Below the pieces are notes generated by a model that did no database searches, was not told where the DNA came from, and saw nothing but the letters and a program-made list of their open reading frames with translations. DNA of 64,000 bases from Arthrobacter sp. FW305-BF8 (GTDB lineage: Bacteria > Actinomycetota > Actinomycetes > Actinomycetales > Micrococcaceae): assembly GCF_021789315.1 (NCBI RefSeq), contig NZ_CP084561.1, positions 4,650,001-4,714,000 of the forward strand, in the 5' to 3' direction. Below, in pieces: positions 18,299 through 41,887 of the stretch. Positions within the stretch are counted from its first letter, which is position 1; the number at the start of each line of letters is the position of its first letter. Both the position numbers and the translations under genes were made by a program.

Positions 18299-20475
18299 CA
18301 GCGTCCTTCCAGCTTTGAGTTGCGTTCAGCCAGCTTGGCGTCGCGTTCAGCCAATTTGGCAAACATATCGTTGTAAGCGGTGAGATCGGCGTCGTTATTC
18401 CTGTCCGCGGCCCGGTCGGTGCGCCGGGTTTCGCGTTCATCGGATCTGGACCACATGATGGCGACGCCGATCGCCACCAGCAGTGTGGGCACTTCGCCGA
18501 TGCCCCAGGCCACTGCACCGCCCATTTGCTGGTCCAGGAGTGCCGAGGGCCCCCAGCTGCGGCCGAGGTTGCCGAAGTAGTCTGCGGCCAGCAGGTTGGT
18601 GCCGCCCATGATGGCCACTCCGAAGAAGGCGTGGAAGCCCATGGTGGCCAGCAGGAGCAGGAGCCGCAGCGGGTACGGCGCGCGGCGCGGCAGCGGGTCG
18701 GTGCCGATCATGCTGAGCACGAAGATGTAGCCCGTCAGCGCAAAGTGCAGGTTCATCAGCTCGTGGCCCACGTGTTCCCGCATCGCCAGGCTGAACGCGT
18801 CCGAATAGTAGAACAGCACGATGGAGCCGGCGAAGTTGGCGGCCGCGAACAGCGGGTGGGTGACCACCTGCGAGAACTTCGAGTGGACGAACAGCAGGAG
18901 CCATTCCCGGAGGCCGCGGGACCCGTCCCTCCGTGCCGGCAGGGCCCGGAGCGCAAGCGTCACGGGGGCGCCGAGCACCAGGAAGATCGGGGCAACCATG
19001 GTGAGGGCCATGTGGTCCACCATGTGCGCCGAGAACAGTACGCGGCCGTATACCGACGGCGGTCCCGACGTGATGTAGGTCAGCACCAGCAGGCCGATGA
19101 TCCAGTTTGTGCTGCGGAACCAGGACCATTTGTCCCCGCGTGCGCGGACCTTGGCCACGCCCAGGAAGTAGGACACCAGGCCAAAAATCGCCACGGCAAT
19201 CCAGAGCCAGTCCAGGCGCCACTCGGTCAGCCAGCGTTCGGGCGTCAGTTCAGGGGGCAGCTCGTAGCCGGAGAGGATGAATGCGGGCGAGGCGTCCGGG
19301 GCGTAGGAAGTAGGCTCCGGCGGCGCTGAACGGCCCAGGGCGACGGCGATGCCTGACGTGGCTCCCATGATCAGCAGTTCGATGAGAATCAGCTGCCAGA
19401 GCACTCGCCGCGCGGACATGGCCGCTCCTGCACGCGCCAGCTGCGGGATGACCCACTGCCGGTGCATGAAGCCGATTCCGCCCAGTACGAGTGTGGCCGC
19501 GGACTTCGCAAGGATCAGCTGGCCGTACGCCGAGCCGAAGAGGTCACCCCAGCTGGTCACCCGGATGCTGGCATTGACGACGCCCGATGCGAAGACCAGC
19601 GCAAATGCGAAACCTGCGAGCGAGGAGAACCGGCGGAGGACCGGTTCGGTGATGTCGTGGTCGCCCGGCAGGGACGCCTGGCCGCTGCGCGCCTGGGTGC
19701 TGCGGGCCTGGTTGCGCGGGGCGAGCATGCCGGAGAGCAGCGCCAGCAGGATGATGCCGCCCACCCAGACGCTGACCCCCACCAGGTGCAGGCCCAGCGA
19801 GTTGATGGCACCCTCGTGGTCGTTGGAGCTGGCGGAGTGGCCGATCAGGGCAGTGGGAACCAGGCCGATCAATGCCAGCAGCAACGTAAACGCCAGGCCG
19901 GTCAGCGACCGCACCCCGAAGAGCGCCGTTGTCACGACGGCGGCGATGATCGTCACGGCCAGCCAGGCGCGCCCGGTTTCGATGTCCGTCATGAAGTACA
20001 CGAGAGCACGGGTGAACTCGGCATCCCCCGAGATGCCCTGCCCTGCCACGTCGGAGTACGTCAGCACCAGCACGGCGATGGCGGACAGCGTCCACGCCAC
20101 GCCCGCCGCAGCCGCGATGGCAAGGGCGCGGGCAAAGGCCGGGTGCTCGGGTGCGTCATTGTCCTTCGACCGCGCACCACCGAGCTTGTGCGGCAGGATA
20201 CCTGCGGCAAAGATGAGCCCGCCGATTACAGCGGCAAGGGAAACGTTGTGGACGGCCTTGCTGACCGGAAGCCCCCAACGTACCAGCGCGCCGGGGTCGG
20301 AGACCTCACGTGCGGCTGCGGCACCGGAGAACAGCAGCGCGGCCACCAGCCCCAGGAAGAGGGCACCGAGTCCGGCCAGCTGCCAGGCCCGCTGAATGCC
20401 GAAGGCACTGTCAGCGGCCCGGGTTCCCGAATCGGGCGCGGGTTGCGGAGTAAGGGGTTTTGCTGCTGAAGGCAC
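18298..20475 (-). CDS. CopD-CtaG fusion, copper handling / cytochrome oxidase assembly protein
   Basis: A 725-residue polytopic protein. The N-terminal part, about 30-390, is a CopD-like copper-resistance membrane domain. The C-terminal part, about 410-680, is a CtaG (caa3 type) domain with histidine-rich helices (LFSAHMVDHMALTMVAPIFL, ALRALPARRDG, MGFHAFFGVAIMGG). Such fusions are common in actinobacteria and are thought to move copper for cytochrome c oxidase. The last 25 residues are three 7-residue repeats (FAKLAER, DAKLAER, NSKLEGR), a possible short coiled coil. The gene overlaps the thioredoxin-NHL gene by one base, which suggests a joint redox and copper role. Confidence 0.9.
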   Translation of the reverse strand: MPSAAKPLTPQPAPDSGTRAADSAFGIQRAWQLAGLGALFLGLVAALLFSGAAAAREVSDPGALVRWGLPVSKAVHNVSLAAVIGGLIFAAGILPHKLGGARSKDNDAPEHPAFARALAIAAAAGVAWTLSAIAVLVLTYSDVAGQGISGDAEFTRALVYFMTDIETGRAWLAVTIIAAVVTTALFGVRSLTGLAFTLLLALIGLVPTALIGHSASSNDHEGAINSLGLHLVGVSVWVGGIILLALLSGMLAPRNQARSTQARSGQASLPGDHDITEPVLRRFSSLAGFAFALVFASGVVNASIRVTSWGDLFGSAYGQLILAKSAATLVLGGIGFMHRQWVIPQLARAGAAMSARRVLWQLILIELLIMGATSGIAVALGRSAPPEPTSYAPDASPAFILSGYELPPELTPERWLTEWRLDWLWIAVAIFGLVSYFLGVAKVRARGDKWSWFRSTNWIIGLLVLTYITSGPPSVYGRVLFSAHMVDHMALTMVAPIFLVLGAPVTLALRALPARRDGSRGLREWLLLFVHSKFSQVVTHPLFAAANFAGSIVLFYYSDAFSLAMREHVGHELMNLHFALTGYIFVLSMIGTDPLPRRAPYPLRLLLLLATMGFHAFFGVAIMGGTNLLAADYFGNLGRSWGPSALLDQQMGGAVAWGIGEVPTLLVAIGVAIMWSRSDERETRRTDRAADRNNDADLTAYNDMFAKLAERDAKLAERNSKLEGR

Positions 20476-20542
20476 CTATCCATTGTCCGCTACCGTCGCC
20501 ACGGCGGCGAATCGGGGGTTCGGGAAACGAGGGTTAAAAGCA

Positions 20543-20577
20543 AGAGGAGCGGCAACCTAGTGGGTTGCCGCTCCTCT
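20543..20577 (-). terminator. terminator after the HU gene
   Basis: A perfect 15-bp stem with a 5-base loop, 13 bases past the HU stop codon. The reverse strand continues with TTGCTTTTAA, a weak U tract. Confidence 0.85.
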
Positions 20578-20590
20578 GAGCTGCGAAAGA

Positions 20591-20875
20591 CTACTTCTTG
20601 GAGACAGCGGCCTTCAGCTTGGAACCAGCGGTCAGCTTGACGCTGTGGCCGGCTGCAATCTGGATGGTCTCGCCGGTCTGCGGGTTGCGGCCAGTGCGGG
20701 CTGCACGGTCGGTGCGCTCAACTGCGAGCCAGCCCGGGATGGTGATCTTCTCGCCGGCGGCGACAGAAGATTCGAAAACCTCGAACAGTGCATCGAGCAC
20801 GGAGTTGACGGCCGCCTGGCTGGTGCCGGCCTTGCCTGCTACCTCGGAAACAAGTTCACTACGGTTCTTAGCCAT
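20591..20875 (-). CDS. HU-family DNA-binding protein
   Basis: A 94-residue histone-like protein that bends DNA and shapes the nucleoid. MAKNRSELVSEVAGKAG opens the helical dimer body, and the beta arm contains RTGRNPQTGETIQIAAGHSV, close to the canonical arm motif. It lacks the long lysine/alanine tail of mycobacterial HU. ATG 20875 has AGGAGG five bases upstream; the longer open frame to 20959 has no such support. Upstream (20876-21242) I see only its promoter region, a dispersed repeat and a short repeat remnant. Confidence 0.96.
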   Translation of the reverse strand: MAKNRSELVSEVAGKAGTSQAAVNSVLDALFEVFESSVAAGEKITIPGWLAVERTDRAARTGRNPQTGETIQIAAGHSVKLTAGSKLKAAVSKK

Positions 20876-21086
20876 GTATGTCCTCCTGGACGCTCTTGAT
20901 TCTGGAGCCTGCACGCGGCGTGCGTGCAAGCCACTGTTCGAAAACTTACCAGCTTGCACCCATGAGGGGGATAAATTCCGCGTGTTTCCGCGACTTTTTG
21001 ACCTAAATCACCGGTATTTCAAGGATTTTCAGCCCTATGGGCCCTTCCAACCGGGCCCGCCCACAGGTTCGGACGGCTCCCAGCCG

Positions 21087-21132
21087 GACGCTTCCTCACA
21101 TCCCGTCGCCTCAACCCCGATGCTTCCTCACC
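21087..21132. repeat. dispersed 32-bp-period intergenic repeat, locus B
   Basis: Read on the reverse strand, two copies of TGAGGAAGCRTCG begin exactly 32 bases apart, with GGCGACGGG between them. The same spacing and core are found at 5534 and 47350. It lies between the HU gene and the end of the rRNA array. Confidence 0.75.
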
Positions 21133-21210
21133 TTGGCCGGGGGACTGCGGACGGGTTGGGGAAAGGGCTGCGGGAGGTGAGGGAGGGTTTGGGGAGGTCC
21201 GTTGGGTGGG

Positions 21211-21223
21211 CCTGTCGAAACCA
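21211..21223. repeat. remnant of a GCCTGTCGAAACC element
   Basis: Thirteen bases match the core of the palindromic element seen at 60958. Only one arm is present, so this is a fragment or a chance match. Confidence 0.35.
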
Positions 21224-21260
21224 GGACCCTGTCAGGGATCACCTGCTGGGTTAAATGCGG

Positions 21261-21295
21261 GAGAGCCCCGACCAGGGTGTCTGGTTGGGGCTCTC
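21261..21295 (-). terminator. rrn operon 1 terminator
   Basis: A 14-bp stem with one G.T pair and a 7-base loop, 15 bases beyond the 5S 3' end. The same hairpin follows each of the three operons. T-rich sequence lies on its 5S side, so it may also act on transcripts from the other strand. Confidence 0.8.
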
Positions 21296-21310
21296 GACCG
21301 TTTTAATGGT

Positions 21311-21429
21311 TGTCCGGCGGTGACCTACTCTCCCACACCCTCCCGGGTGCAGTACCATCGGCGCTGTGGGTCTTAGCTTCCGGGTTCGGAATGGGACCGG
21401 GCGTTTCCCCCACGCTATGACCGCCGTAA
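21311..21429 (-). rRNA. rrf: 5S ribosomal RNA, operon 1
   Basis: About 119 bases, reading on the reverse strand from GTTACGGCGGTCATAGCG through CCCATTCCGAACCCGGAAG to GGTCACCGCCGGACA, the usual actinobacterial 5S. The ends are accurate to a few bases. Identical in the other two operons by eye. Confidence 0.95.
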
Positions 21430-21642
21430 CCCTGTGTCCCGTCCCCCGGTGTTCCTGGGGGTGGGAAATCTTGTGGTGTTACAACTGTGGTGTTGTATTC
21501 AGTTATTGGTTGGTTCCTGAACCAAAGCCCGGTGGCGGGTTTGTTGGTTGGGAACCACATAGTGGACGCAAGCAGTCTTGTTTCTTTGTACCGCCCCCAT
21601 GGGTGCAAACGCTTTTGAATCCGTTTGCGGGGGTGGTGTGTG

Positions 21643-26837
<5,195 letters not shown>

Positions 26838-27242
26838 GTAAAACAGACACAACCAGGAACCACGGAAATAACGCGGAAACCAGGCTGCACAAAATTTGAA
26901 ACCAGCTAAAAACACCAGACCACACCACGGGGGTGGCACAGTCCGGCACAATCAACCAATTCATAAAAAATCGGTATCAACAAACTTGGCACACTATTGA
27001 GTTCTCAAACAACAGACACACCCGGCACCACCCAAACCAACGTTCAGGATCGCTCCGGAGCAACTTTTCAAACTTACCCGGTTCCACTCCCCGACGCAAA
27101 TCCGTGTTTCAGGATCCTCATCGGCAGGAAAACCAGCCCCACCACACCCAAGCAACCTAAAAGTCACCAGATCATGGTCTTGATTTCGGGGATTTGGCCG
27201 CCCGCGGTTACCAGCTCTTCGCTGTCTCCCTCGCGGCGACTT
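26838..27242 (-). other. rrn operon 1 transcribed leader
   Basis: About 405 bases between the predicted start and 16S. It contains the actinobacterial leader box TTTGAGAACTCAATAGTGTG (26990-27009 region), thought to act in antitermination and processing. The same leader precedes all three operons. Confidence 0.75.
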
Positions 27243-27247
27243 GGAAT

Positions 27248-27276
27248 ACATTACACCCACCCCACCCCCAAAGCAA
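27248..27276 (-). promoter_or_regulatory. rrn operon 1 promoter
   Basis: On the reverse strand: TTGCTT, a 17-base G-rich spacer, then TG-extended TAATGT. The sequence shared with operon 3 starts 5-6 bases after the -10 box. Confidence 0.7.
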
Positions 27277-27521
27277 CCCGGCCAAGAGAGGCGCCGATCC
27301 GTCCCGAAACCCTTGAATTGCCGCGGGTTTTGGGCCCGGCAACGCGGTCAACGGAGCCACCCAGGGTCCGGACCGGTTTTATGGACCGCGTCACAGTCGG
27401 GCATAACGGTCTGTGCCGGCAGCTGTTGTCCCCCCGCACCGGGATGAGTCCTCCCCGACCCAACCCGGCTGCCAGGCTGCGGGCCCGGCGCCGGCCGGCA
27501 CCTTGCCACCACCAACCACAC

Positions 27522-27569
27522 CCTCCACAAACCACAGCCTCCACAAACCACAGCCTTCACGAACCACAA
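27522..27569. repeat. three 16-bp tandem units in inter-operon spacer 1
   Basis: Two exact copies of CCTCCACAAACCACAG and one copy with three changes. Repeated again in spacer 2 at 34138-34185. Confidence 0.85.
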
Positions 27570-27827
27570 CCCCGAAAACGTGCGGGGCGTTGCTGTGGTG
27601 AAGTTCCCCACCGAAGCGCCTCCGGTCATCGCCGGGGACAGTCGGCACCGGCACCCCGTCCCCTTCCCCGGGTAGGCCTCTGGGCCTGGACGAAGGACCT
27701 CCCGGACCGGGTCCGCGACGCGCAGCCGCAGCTGCCGGCGACGCCGGTTGCCGGCCGGTTGCCGGCGCCCTGGCCGGTAGCCGCCGGCGAGGCCGGCACG
27801 CCCGAGAGGCGGCGGCTTTGAACGGCT

Positions 27828-27855
27828 CAGGCCCCGACATGGACGTCGGGGCCTG
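27828..27855. terminator. hairpin in inter-operon spacer 1
   Basis: A perfect 11-bp GC-rich stem (CAGGCCCCGAC) with a 6-base loop, 30 bases beyond the operon 2 terminator. It could be a second stop for operon 2 readthrough; no U tract. Confidence 0.5.
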
Positions 27856-27885
27856 GGCCCGGTGTGGCTGCTGGGTTAAATGCGG

Positions 27886-27920
27886 GAGAGCCCCGACCAG
27901 GGTGTCTGGTTGGGGCTCTC
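27886..27920 (-). terminator. rrn operon 2 terminator
   Basis: The same 14-bp stem and 7-base loop as at 21261, after the 5S of operon 2. The readthrough hairpin at 27828 comes next. Confidence 0.8.
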
Positions 27921-27935
27921 GACCGTTTTAATGGT

Positions 27936-28054
27936 TGTCCGGCGGTGACCTACTCTCCCACACCCTCCCGGGTGCAGTACCATCGGCGCTGTGGGTCTTA
28001 GCTTCCGGGTTCGGAATGGGACCGGGCGTTTCCCCCACGCTATGACCGCCGTAA
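27936..28054 (-). rRNA. rrf: 5S ribosomal RNA, operon 2
   Basis: Identical by eye to the operon 1 5S, shifted by 6625 bases. Confidence 0.95.
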
Positions 28055-28267
28055 CCCTGTGTCCCGTCCCCCGGTGTTCCTGGGGGTGGGAAATCTTGTG
28101 GTGTTACAACTGTGGTGTTGTATTCAGTTATTGGTTGGTTCCTGAACCAAAGCCCGGTGGCGGGTTTGTTGGTTGGGAACCACATAGTGGACGCAAGCAG
28201 TCTTGTTTCTTTGTACCGCCCCCATGGGTGCAAACGCTTTTGAATCCGTTTGCGGGGGTGGTGTGTG

Positions 28268-33454
<5,187 letters not shown>

Positions 33455-33858
33455 GTAAAACAGACACAACCAGGAACCACGGAAATAACGCGGAAACCAG
33501 GCTGCACAAAATTTGAAACCAGCTAAAAACACCAGACCACACCACGGGGGTGGCACAGTCCGGCACAATCAACCAATTCATAAAAAATCGGTATCAACAA
33601 ACTTGGCACACTATTGAGTTCTCAAACAACAGACACACCCGGCACCACCCAAACCAACGTTCAGGATCGCTCCGGAGCAACTTTTCAAACTTACCCGGTT
33701 CCACTCCCCGACGCAAATCCGTGTTTCAGGATCCTCATCGGCAGGAAAACCAGCCCCACCACACCCAAGCAACCTAAAAGTCACCAGATCATGGTCTTGA
33801 TTTCGGGATTTGGCCGCCCGCGGTTACCAGCTCTTCGCTGTCTCCCTCGCGGCGACTT
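33455..33858 (-). other. rrn operon 2 transcribed leader
   Basis: About 404 bases, the same leader as operon 1 with one G fewer in a run near 33804. The TTTGAGAACTCAATAGTG box is near 33607-33628. Confidence 0.75.
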
Positions 33859-33863
33859 GGAAT

Positions 33864-33892
33864 ACATTACACCCACCCCACCCCCAAAGCAA
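33864..33892 (-). promoter_or_regulatory. rrn operon 2 promoter
   Basis: TTGCTT, 17 bases, TG-TAATGT on the reverse strand, identical to the operon 1 promoter. Confidence 0.7.
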
Positions 33893-34483
33893 CCCGGCCA
33901 AGAGAGGCGCCGATCCGTCCCGAAACCCTTGAATTGCCGCGGGTTTTGGGCCCGGCAACGCGGTCAACGGAGCCACCCAGGGTCCGGACCGGTTTTATGG
34001 ACCGCGTCACAGTCGGGCATAACGGTCTGTGCCGGCAGCTGTTGTCCCCCCGCACCGGGATGAGTCCTCCCCGACCCAACCCGGCTGCCAGGCTGCGGGC
34101 CCGGCGCCGGCCGGCACCTTGCCACCACCAACCACACCCTCCACAAACCACAGCCTCCACAAACCACAGCCTTCACGAACCACAACCCCGAAAACGTGCG
34201 GGGCGTTGCTGTGGTGAAGTTCCCCACCGAAGCGCCTCCGGTCATCGCCGGGGACAGTCGGCACCGGCACCCCGTCCCCTTCCCCGGGTAGGCCTCTGGG
34301 CCTGGACGAAGGACCTCCCGGACCGGGTCCGCGACGCGCAGCCGCAGCTGCCGGCGACGCCGGTTGCCGGCCGGTTGCCGGCGCCCTGGCCGGTAGCCGC
34401 CGGCGAGGCCGGCACGCCCGAGAGGCGGCGGCTTTGAACGGCTCAGGCCCCGACATGGACGTCGGGGCCTGGGCCCGGTGTGG
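33893..34483. other. inter-operon spacer between rrn 2 and rrn 3
   Basis: A near-identical copy of 27277-27867, with the same 16-bp tandem units at 34138-34185 and hairpin at 34444-34471. No convincing gene. Confidence 0.8.
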
Positions 34484-34501
34484 CTGCTGGGTTAAATGCG
34501 G

Positions 34502-34536
34502 GAGAGCCCCGACCAGGGTGTCTGGTTGGGGCTCTC
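34502..34536 (-). terminator. rrn operon 3 terminator
   Basis: The third copy of the 14-bp stem with a 7-base loop, downstream of the operon 3 5S. Confidence 0.8.
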
Positions 34537-34551
34537 GACCGTTTTAATGGT

Positions 34552-34670
34552 TGTCCGGCGGTGACCTACTCTCCCACACCCTCCCGGGTGCAGTACCATC
34601 GGCGCTGTGGGTCTTAGCTTCCGGGTTCGGAATGGGACCGGGCGTTTCCCCCACGCTATGACCGCCGTAA
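34552..34670 (-). rRNA. rrf: 5S ribosomal RNA, operon 3
   Basis: Identical by eye to the other two 5S genes, shifted by 13,241 bases from operon 1. Confidence 0.95.
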
Positions 34671-34883
34671 CCCTGTGTCCCGTCCCCCGGTGTTCCTGGG
34701 GGTGGGAAATCTTGTGGTGTTACAACTGTGGTGTTGTATTCAGTTATTGGTTGGTTCCTGAACCAAAGCCCGGTGGCGGGTTTGTTGGTTGGGAACCACA
34801 TAGTGGACGCAAGCAGTCTTGTTTCTTTGTACCGCCCCCATGGGTGCAAACGCTTTTGAATCCGTTTGCGGGGGTGGTGTGTG

Positions 34884-40071
<5,188 letters not shown>

Positions 40072-40476
40072 GTAAAACAGACACAACCAGGAACCACGGA
40101 AATAACGCGGAAACCAGGCTGCACAAAATTTGAAACCAGCTAAAAACACCAGACCACACCACGGGGGTGGCACAGTCCGGCACAATCAACCAATTCATAA
40201 AAAATCGGTATCAACAAACTTGGCACACTATTGAGTTCTCAAACAACAGACACACCCGGCACCACCCAAACCAACGTTCAGGATCGCTCCGGAGCAACTT
40301 TTCAAACTTACCCGGTTCCACTCCCCGACGCAAATCCGTGTTTCAGGATCCTCATCGGCAGGAAAACCAGCCCCACCACACCCAAGCAACCTAAAAGTCA
40401 CCAGATCATGGTCTTGATTTCGGGGATTTGGCCGCCCGCGGTTACCAGCTCTTCGCTGTCTCCCTCGCGGCGACTT
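40072..40476 (-). other. rrn operon 3 transcribed leader
   Basis: About 405 bases, the same leader as the other operons (box at 40220-40247). Identity to operons 1 and 2 stops at 40476, at the predicted transcription start. Confidence 0.75.
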
Positions 40477-40481
40477 AGAAA

Positions 40482-40510
40482 ACAATACACCCGCTGCCGC
40501 GGCACCGCAA
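40482..40510 (-). promoter_or_regulatory. rrn operon 3 promoter (different from operons 1 and 2)
   Basis: On the reverse strand: TTGCGG, 17 bases, TG-extended TATTGT. Same position relative to the leader as the other promoters but unrelated flanking sequence. Confidence 0.65.
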
Positions 40511-40657
40511 ACCGGCCTCCCAAGAACCTGGGATCCCCGCGTTTCCGCCGCGGAACGGTGCGCGAGGGCACTCTGGTGAGCCTCCGCCGTCGTAATTCCG
40601 TTCTATGGGGTGCGTCACCCACCAACCCGACCCCGCAAACGAGTGCGGTTAACGCAA

Positions 40658-40693
40658 AGGAGGGCCGGCAACCATGTGGTTGCCGGCCCTCCT
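40658..40693 (-). terminator. terminator of rpmB-rpmG-rpsN
   Basis: A perfect 16-bp stem with a 4-base loop, 27 bases after the rpsN stop codon. It separates the ribosomal protein genes from the operon 3 promoter. Confidence 0.85.
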
Positions 40694-40720
40694 CAAGCAG
40701 CTGGAATCAGCAGTGCTGAA

Positions 40721-41026
40721 TTACCAGGAAGACTTGGTGATGCCCGGGAGCTCACCGCGGTGAGCCATGTCGCGGAAGCGGACACGGGAGATACCGAACT
40801 TCTGGAAGGTTCCGCGCGGACGGCCGTCGATGATGTCGCGGTTACGCAGACGGATCGGGGAGGCGTTGCGGGGCAGCTTCTGCAGGCCGAGGCGTGCAGC
40901 TTCGCGTGCTTCGTCAGTCGCGTTCGGGTCAACCAGGGTCTTCTTCAGCTCGAGGCGCTTTGCAGCGTAACGCTCAACGATGACCTTGCGCTGCTCGTTG
41001 CGAGCAATCTTGGACTTCTTAGCCAT
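40721..41026 (-). CDS. rpsN: 30S ribosomal protein S14, zinc-free type
   Basis: A 101-residue S14 with MAKKSKIARNEQRK at the start and IRLRNRDIIDGRPRG, FGISRVRFRD near the end. It is the long form without the two CxxC zinc motifs, which assembles into the 30S head near the A and P sites. It is third in rpmB-rpmG-rpsN, four bases after rpmG. Zinc-free sets like this are often Zur-controlled in actinobacteria; whether a zinc-binding S14 exists elsewhere cannot be seen here. Confidence 0.96.
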   Translation of the reverse strand: MAKKSKIARNEQRKVIVERYAAKRLELKKTLVDPNATDEAREAARLGLQKLPRNASPIRLRNRDIIDGRPRGTFQKFGISRVRFRDMAHRGELPGITKSSW

Positions 41027-41030
41027 GTGT

Positions 41031-41198
41031 TTAGCGCTCCTCTCGGAATTCGACGTGCTGGCGGATCTTGGGGTCGTACTTCTTCAGGACCAGACGGTCC
41101 GGATCGTTACGACGGTTCTTACGGGTTACGTAGGTGTAACCCGTGCCCGCGGTCGACTTGAGCTTGATGATCGGACGTACGTCCTTGTCCTTTGCCAC
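41031..41198 (-). CDS. rpmG: 50S ribosomal protein L33, zinc-free type
   Basis: A 55-residue protein read from GTG 41198: start VAKDKDVRPIIKLKS, middle YTYVTRKNRRNDPDRL, end HVEFREER. It has the L33 fold and no cysteine at all, so it belongs to the zinc-independent class. Its GTG shares one base with the rpmB stop (TAGTG), which points to coupled translation. Too short for many gene finders. Confidence 0.95.
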   Translation of the reverse strand: MAKDKDVRPIIKLKSTAGTGYTYVTRKNRRNDPDRLVLKKYDPKIRQHVEFREER

Positions 41199-41434
41199 TA
41201 GAGCTTCACTCCTCGCGCCAGGATGTCGGCGACGACAACGTCGATGCCGCGTACGTCGATGGTCTTGATGCCCTTTGCAGAGACCTGCAGAGTGACATTA
41301 CGGCGCAGGGACGGAACCCAGTAGCGCTTCTTCTGAATGTTCGGGTCGAACCGACGCTTGTTGCGGCGGTGCGAGTGCGAAATGCTGTGTCCAAAGCCCG
41401 GCTCGGCTCCGGTCACCTGGCAGTGTGCTGCCAT
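41198..41434 (-). CDS. rpmB: 50S ribosomal protein L28
   Basis: A 78-residue L28 (MAAHCQVTGAEPGFGHSISH, then HRRNKRRFDPNIQ). Only one cysteine remains where zinc-binding L28 has two CxxC pairs, so this is the zinc-free form. ATG 41434 is preceded by GGAGAG; the open frame to 41518 is an upstream extension without support. It heads the rpmB-rpmG-rpsN operon. Confidence 0.95.
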   Translation of the reverse strand: MAAHCQVTGAEPGFGHSISHSHRRNKRRFDPNIQKKRYWVPSLRRNVTLQVSAKGIKTIDVRGIDVVVADILARGVKL

Positions 41435-41887
41435 GACGACTCTCCTCTGAAAATGAATGAAACGGCTGGCAGAGTTCTGCTTCACCGTGCGGCAGGCGGC
41501 GTCCGCGTCCAGCCTCACGCGTCCGAACGTTTCAACACCGGAGAACCGGGCTTACTGCGGCGGAATACGATGAGCCACGAACACCTGGCAGAGGAAGCCA
41601 CTGCGAAGTGCCGGGATACTGGGCGAATACAGGAATGCACGCAACTTGAGCCCCTAACTACCGGCCTCCAGGACTGTGAATACTGCCAACAGCCACCGCA
41701 AACCGGAGCAATTGCACACGCTCCGCGCCACCTAGCGCCAACCAAGTCTACGAGACACCCGAATTAAAGACCAATCCGGGGGTGAACGGGTGTATAAAGC
41801 GGCCCGTCGGCAGGACCTTCTCCAAGACATATCCGGAAAGAAGGCTCTTCACAGCAAAGCCAAAGGATCGGGGCGGAATCTTGAGCC
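41435..41887. other. divergent intergenic region, rpmB / ferric-reductase-like gene
   Basis: 453 bases without a convincing gene. The rpmB side contains TGAAAATGA at 41449-41457, like half of the actinobacterial Zur box (TGAAAATGATTTTCA), but the second half does not match. A short open frame near 41570 has no ribosome site or family resemblance. Confidence 0.5.

Larger units (their letters stand above)
27277..27867. other. inter-operon spacer between rrn 1 and rrn 2
   Basis: About 590 bases with no convincing gene. It holds three 16-bp tandem units (27522-27569, CCTCCACAAACCACAG), a CCGGCG/GCCGGTTGCCGG-rich stretch near 27735-27795, and a perfect 11-bp hairpin at 27828-27855. A near-identical copy lies at 33893-34483. 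Confidence 0.8.

Noticed and set aside
41449..41457. A Zur operator upstream of rpmB
   Set aside because: Only one half-site (TGAAAATGA) matches; the second half is not inverted, so it is not listed as a regulatory site.
41570..41767. A 65-residue open frame upstream of the ferric-reductase-like gene
   Set aside because: No ribosome site, no hydrophobic or domain pattern, and no resemblance to a known family.
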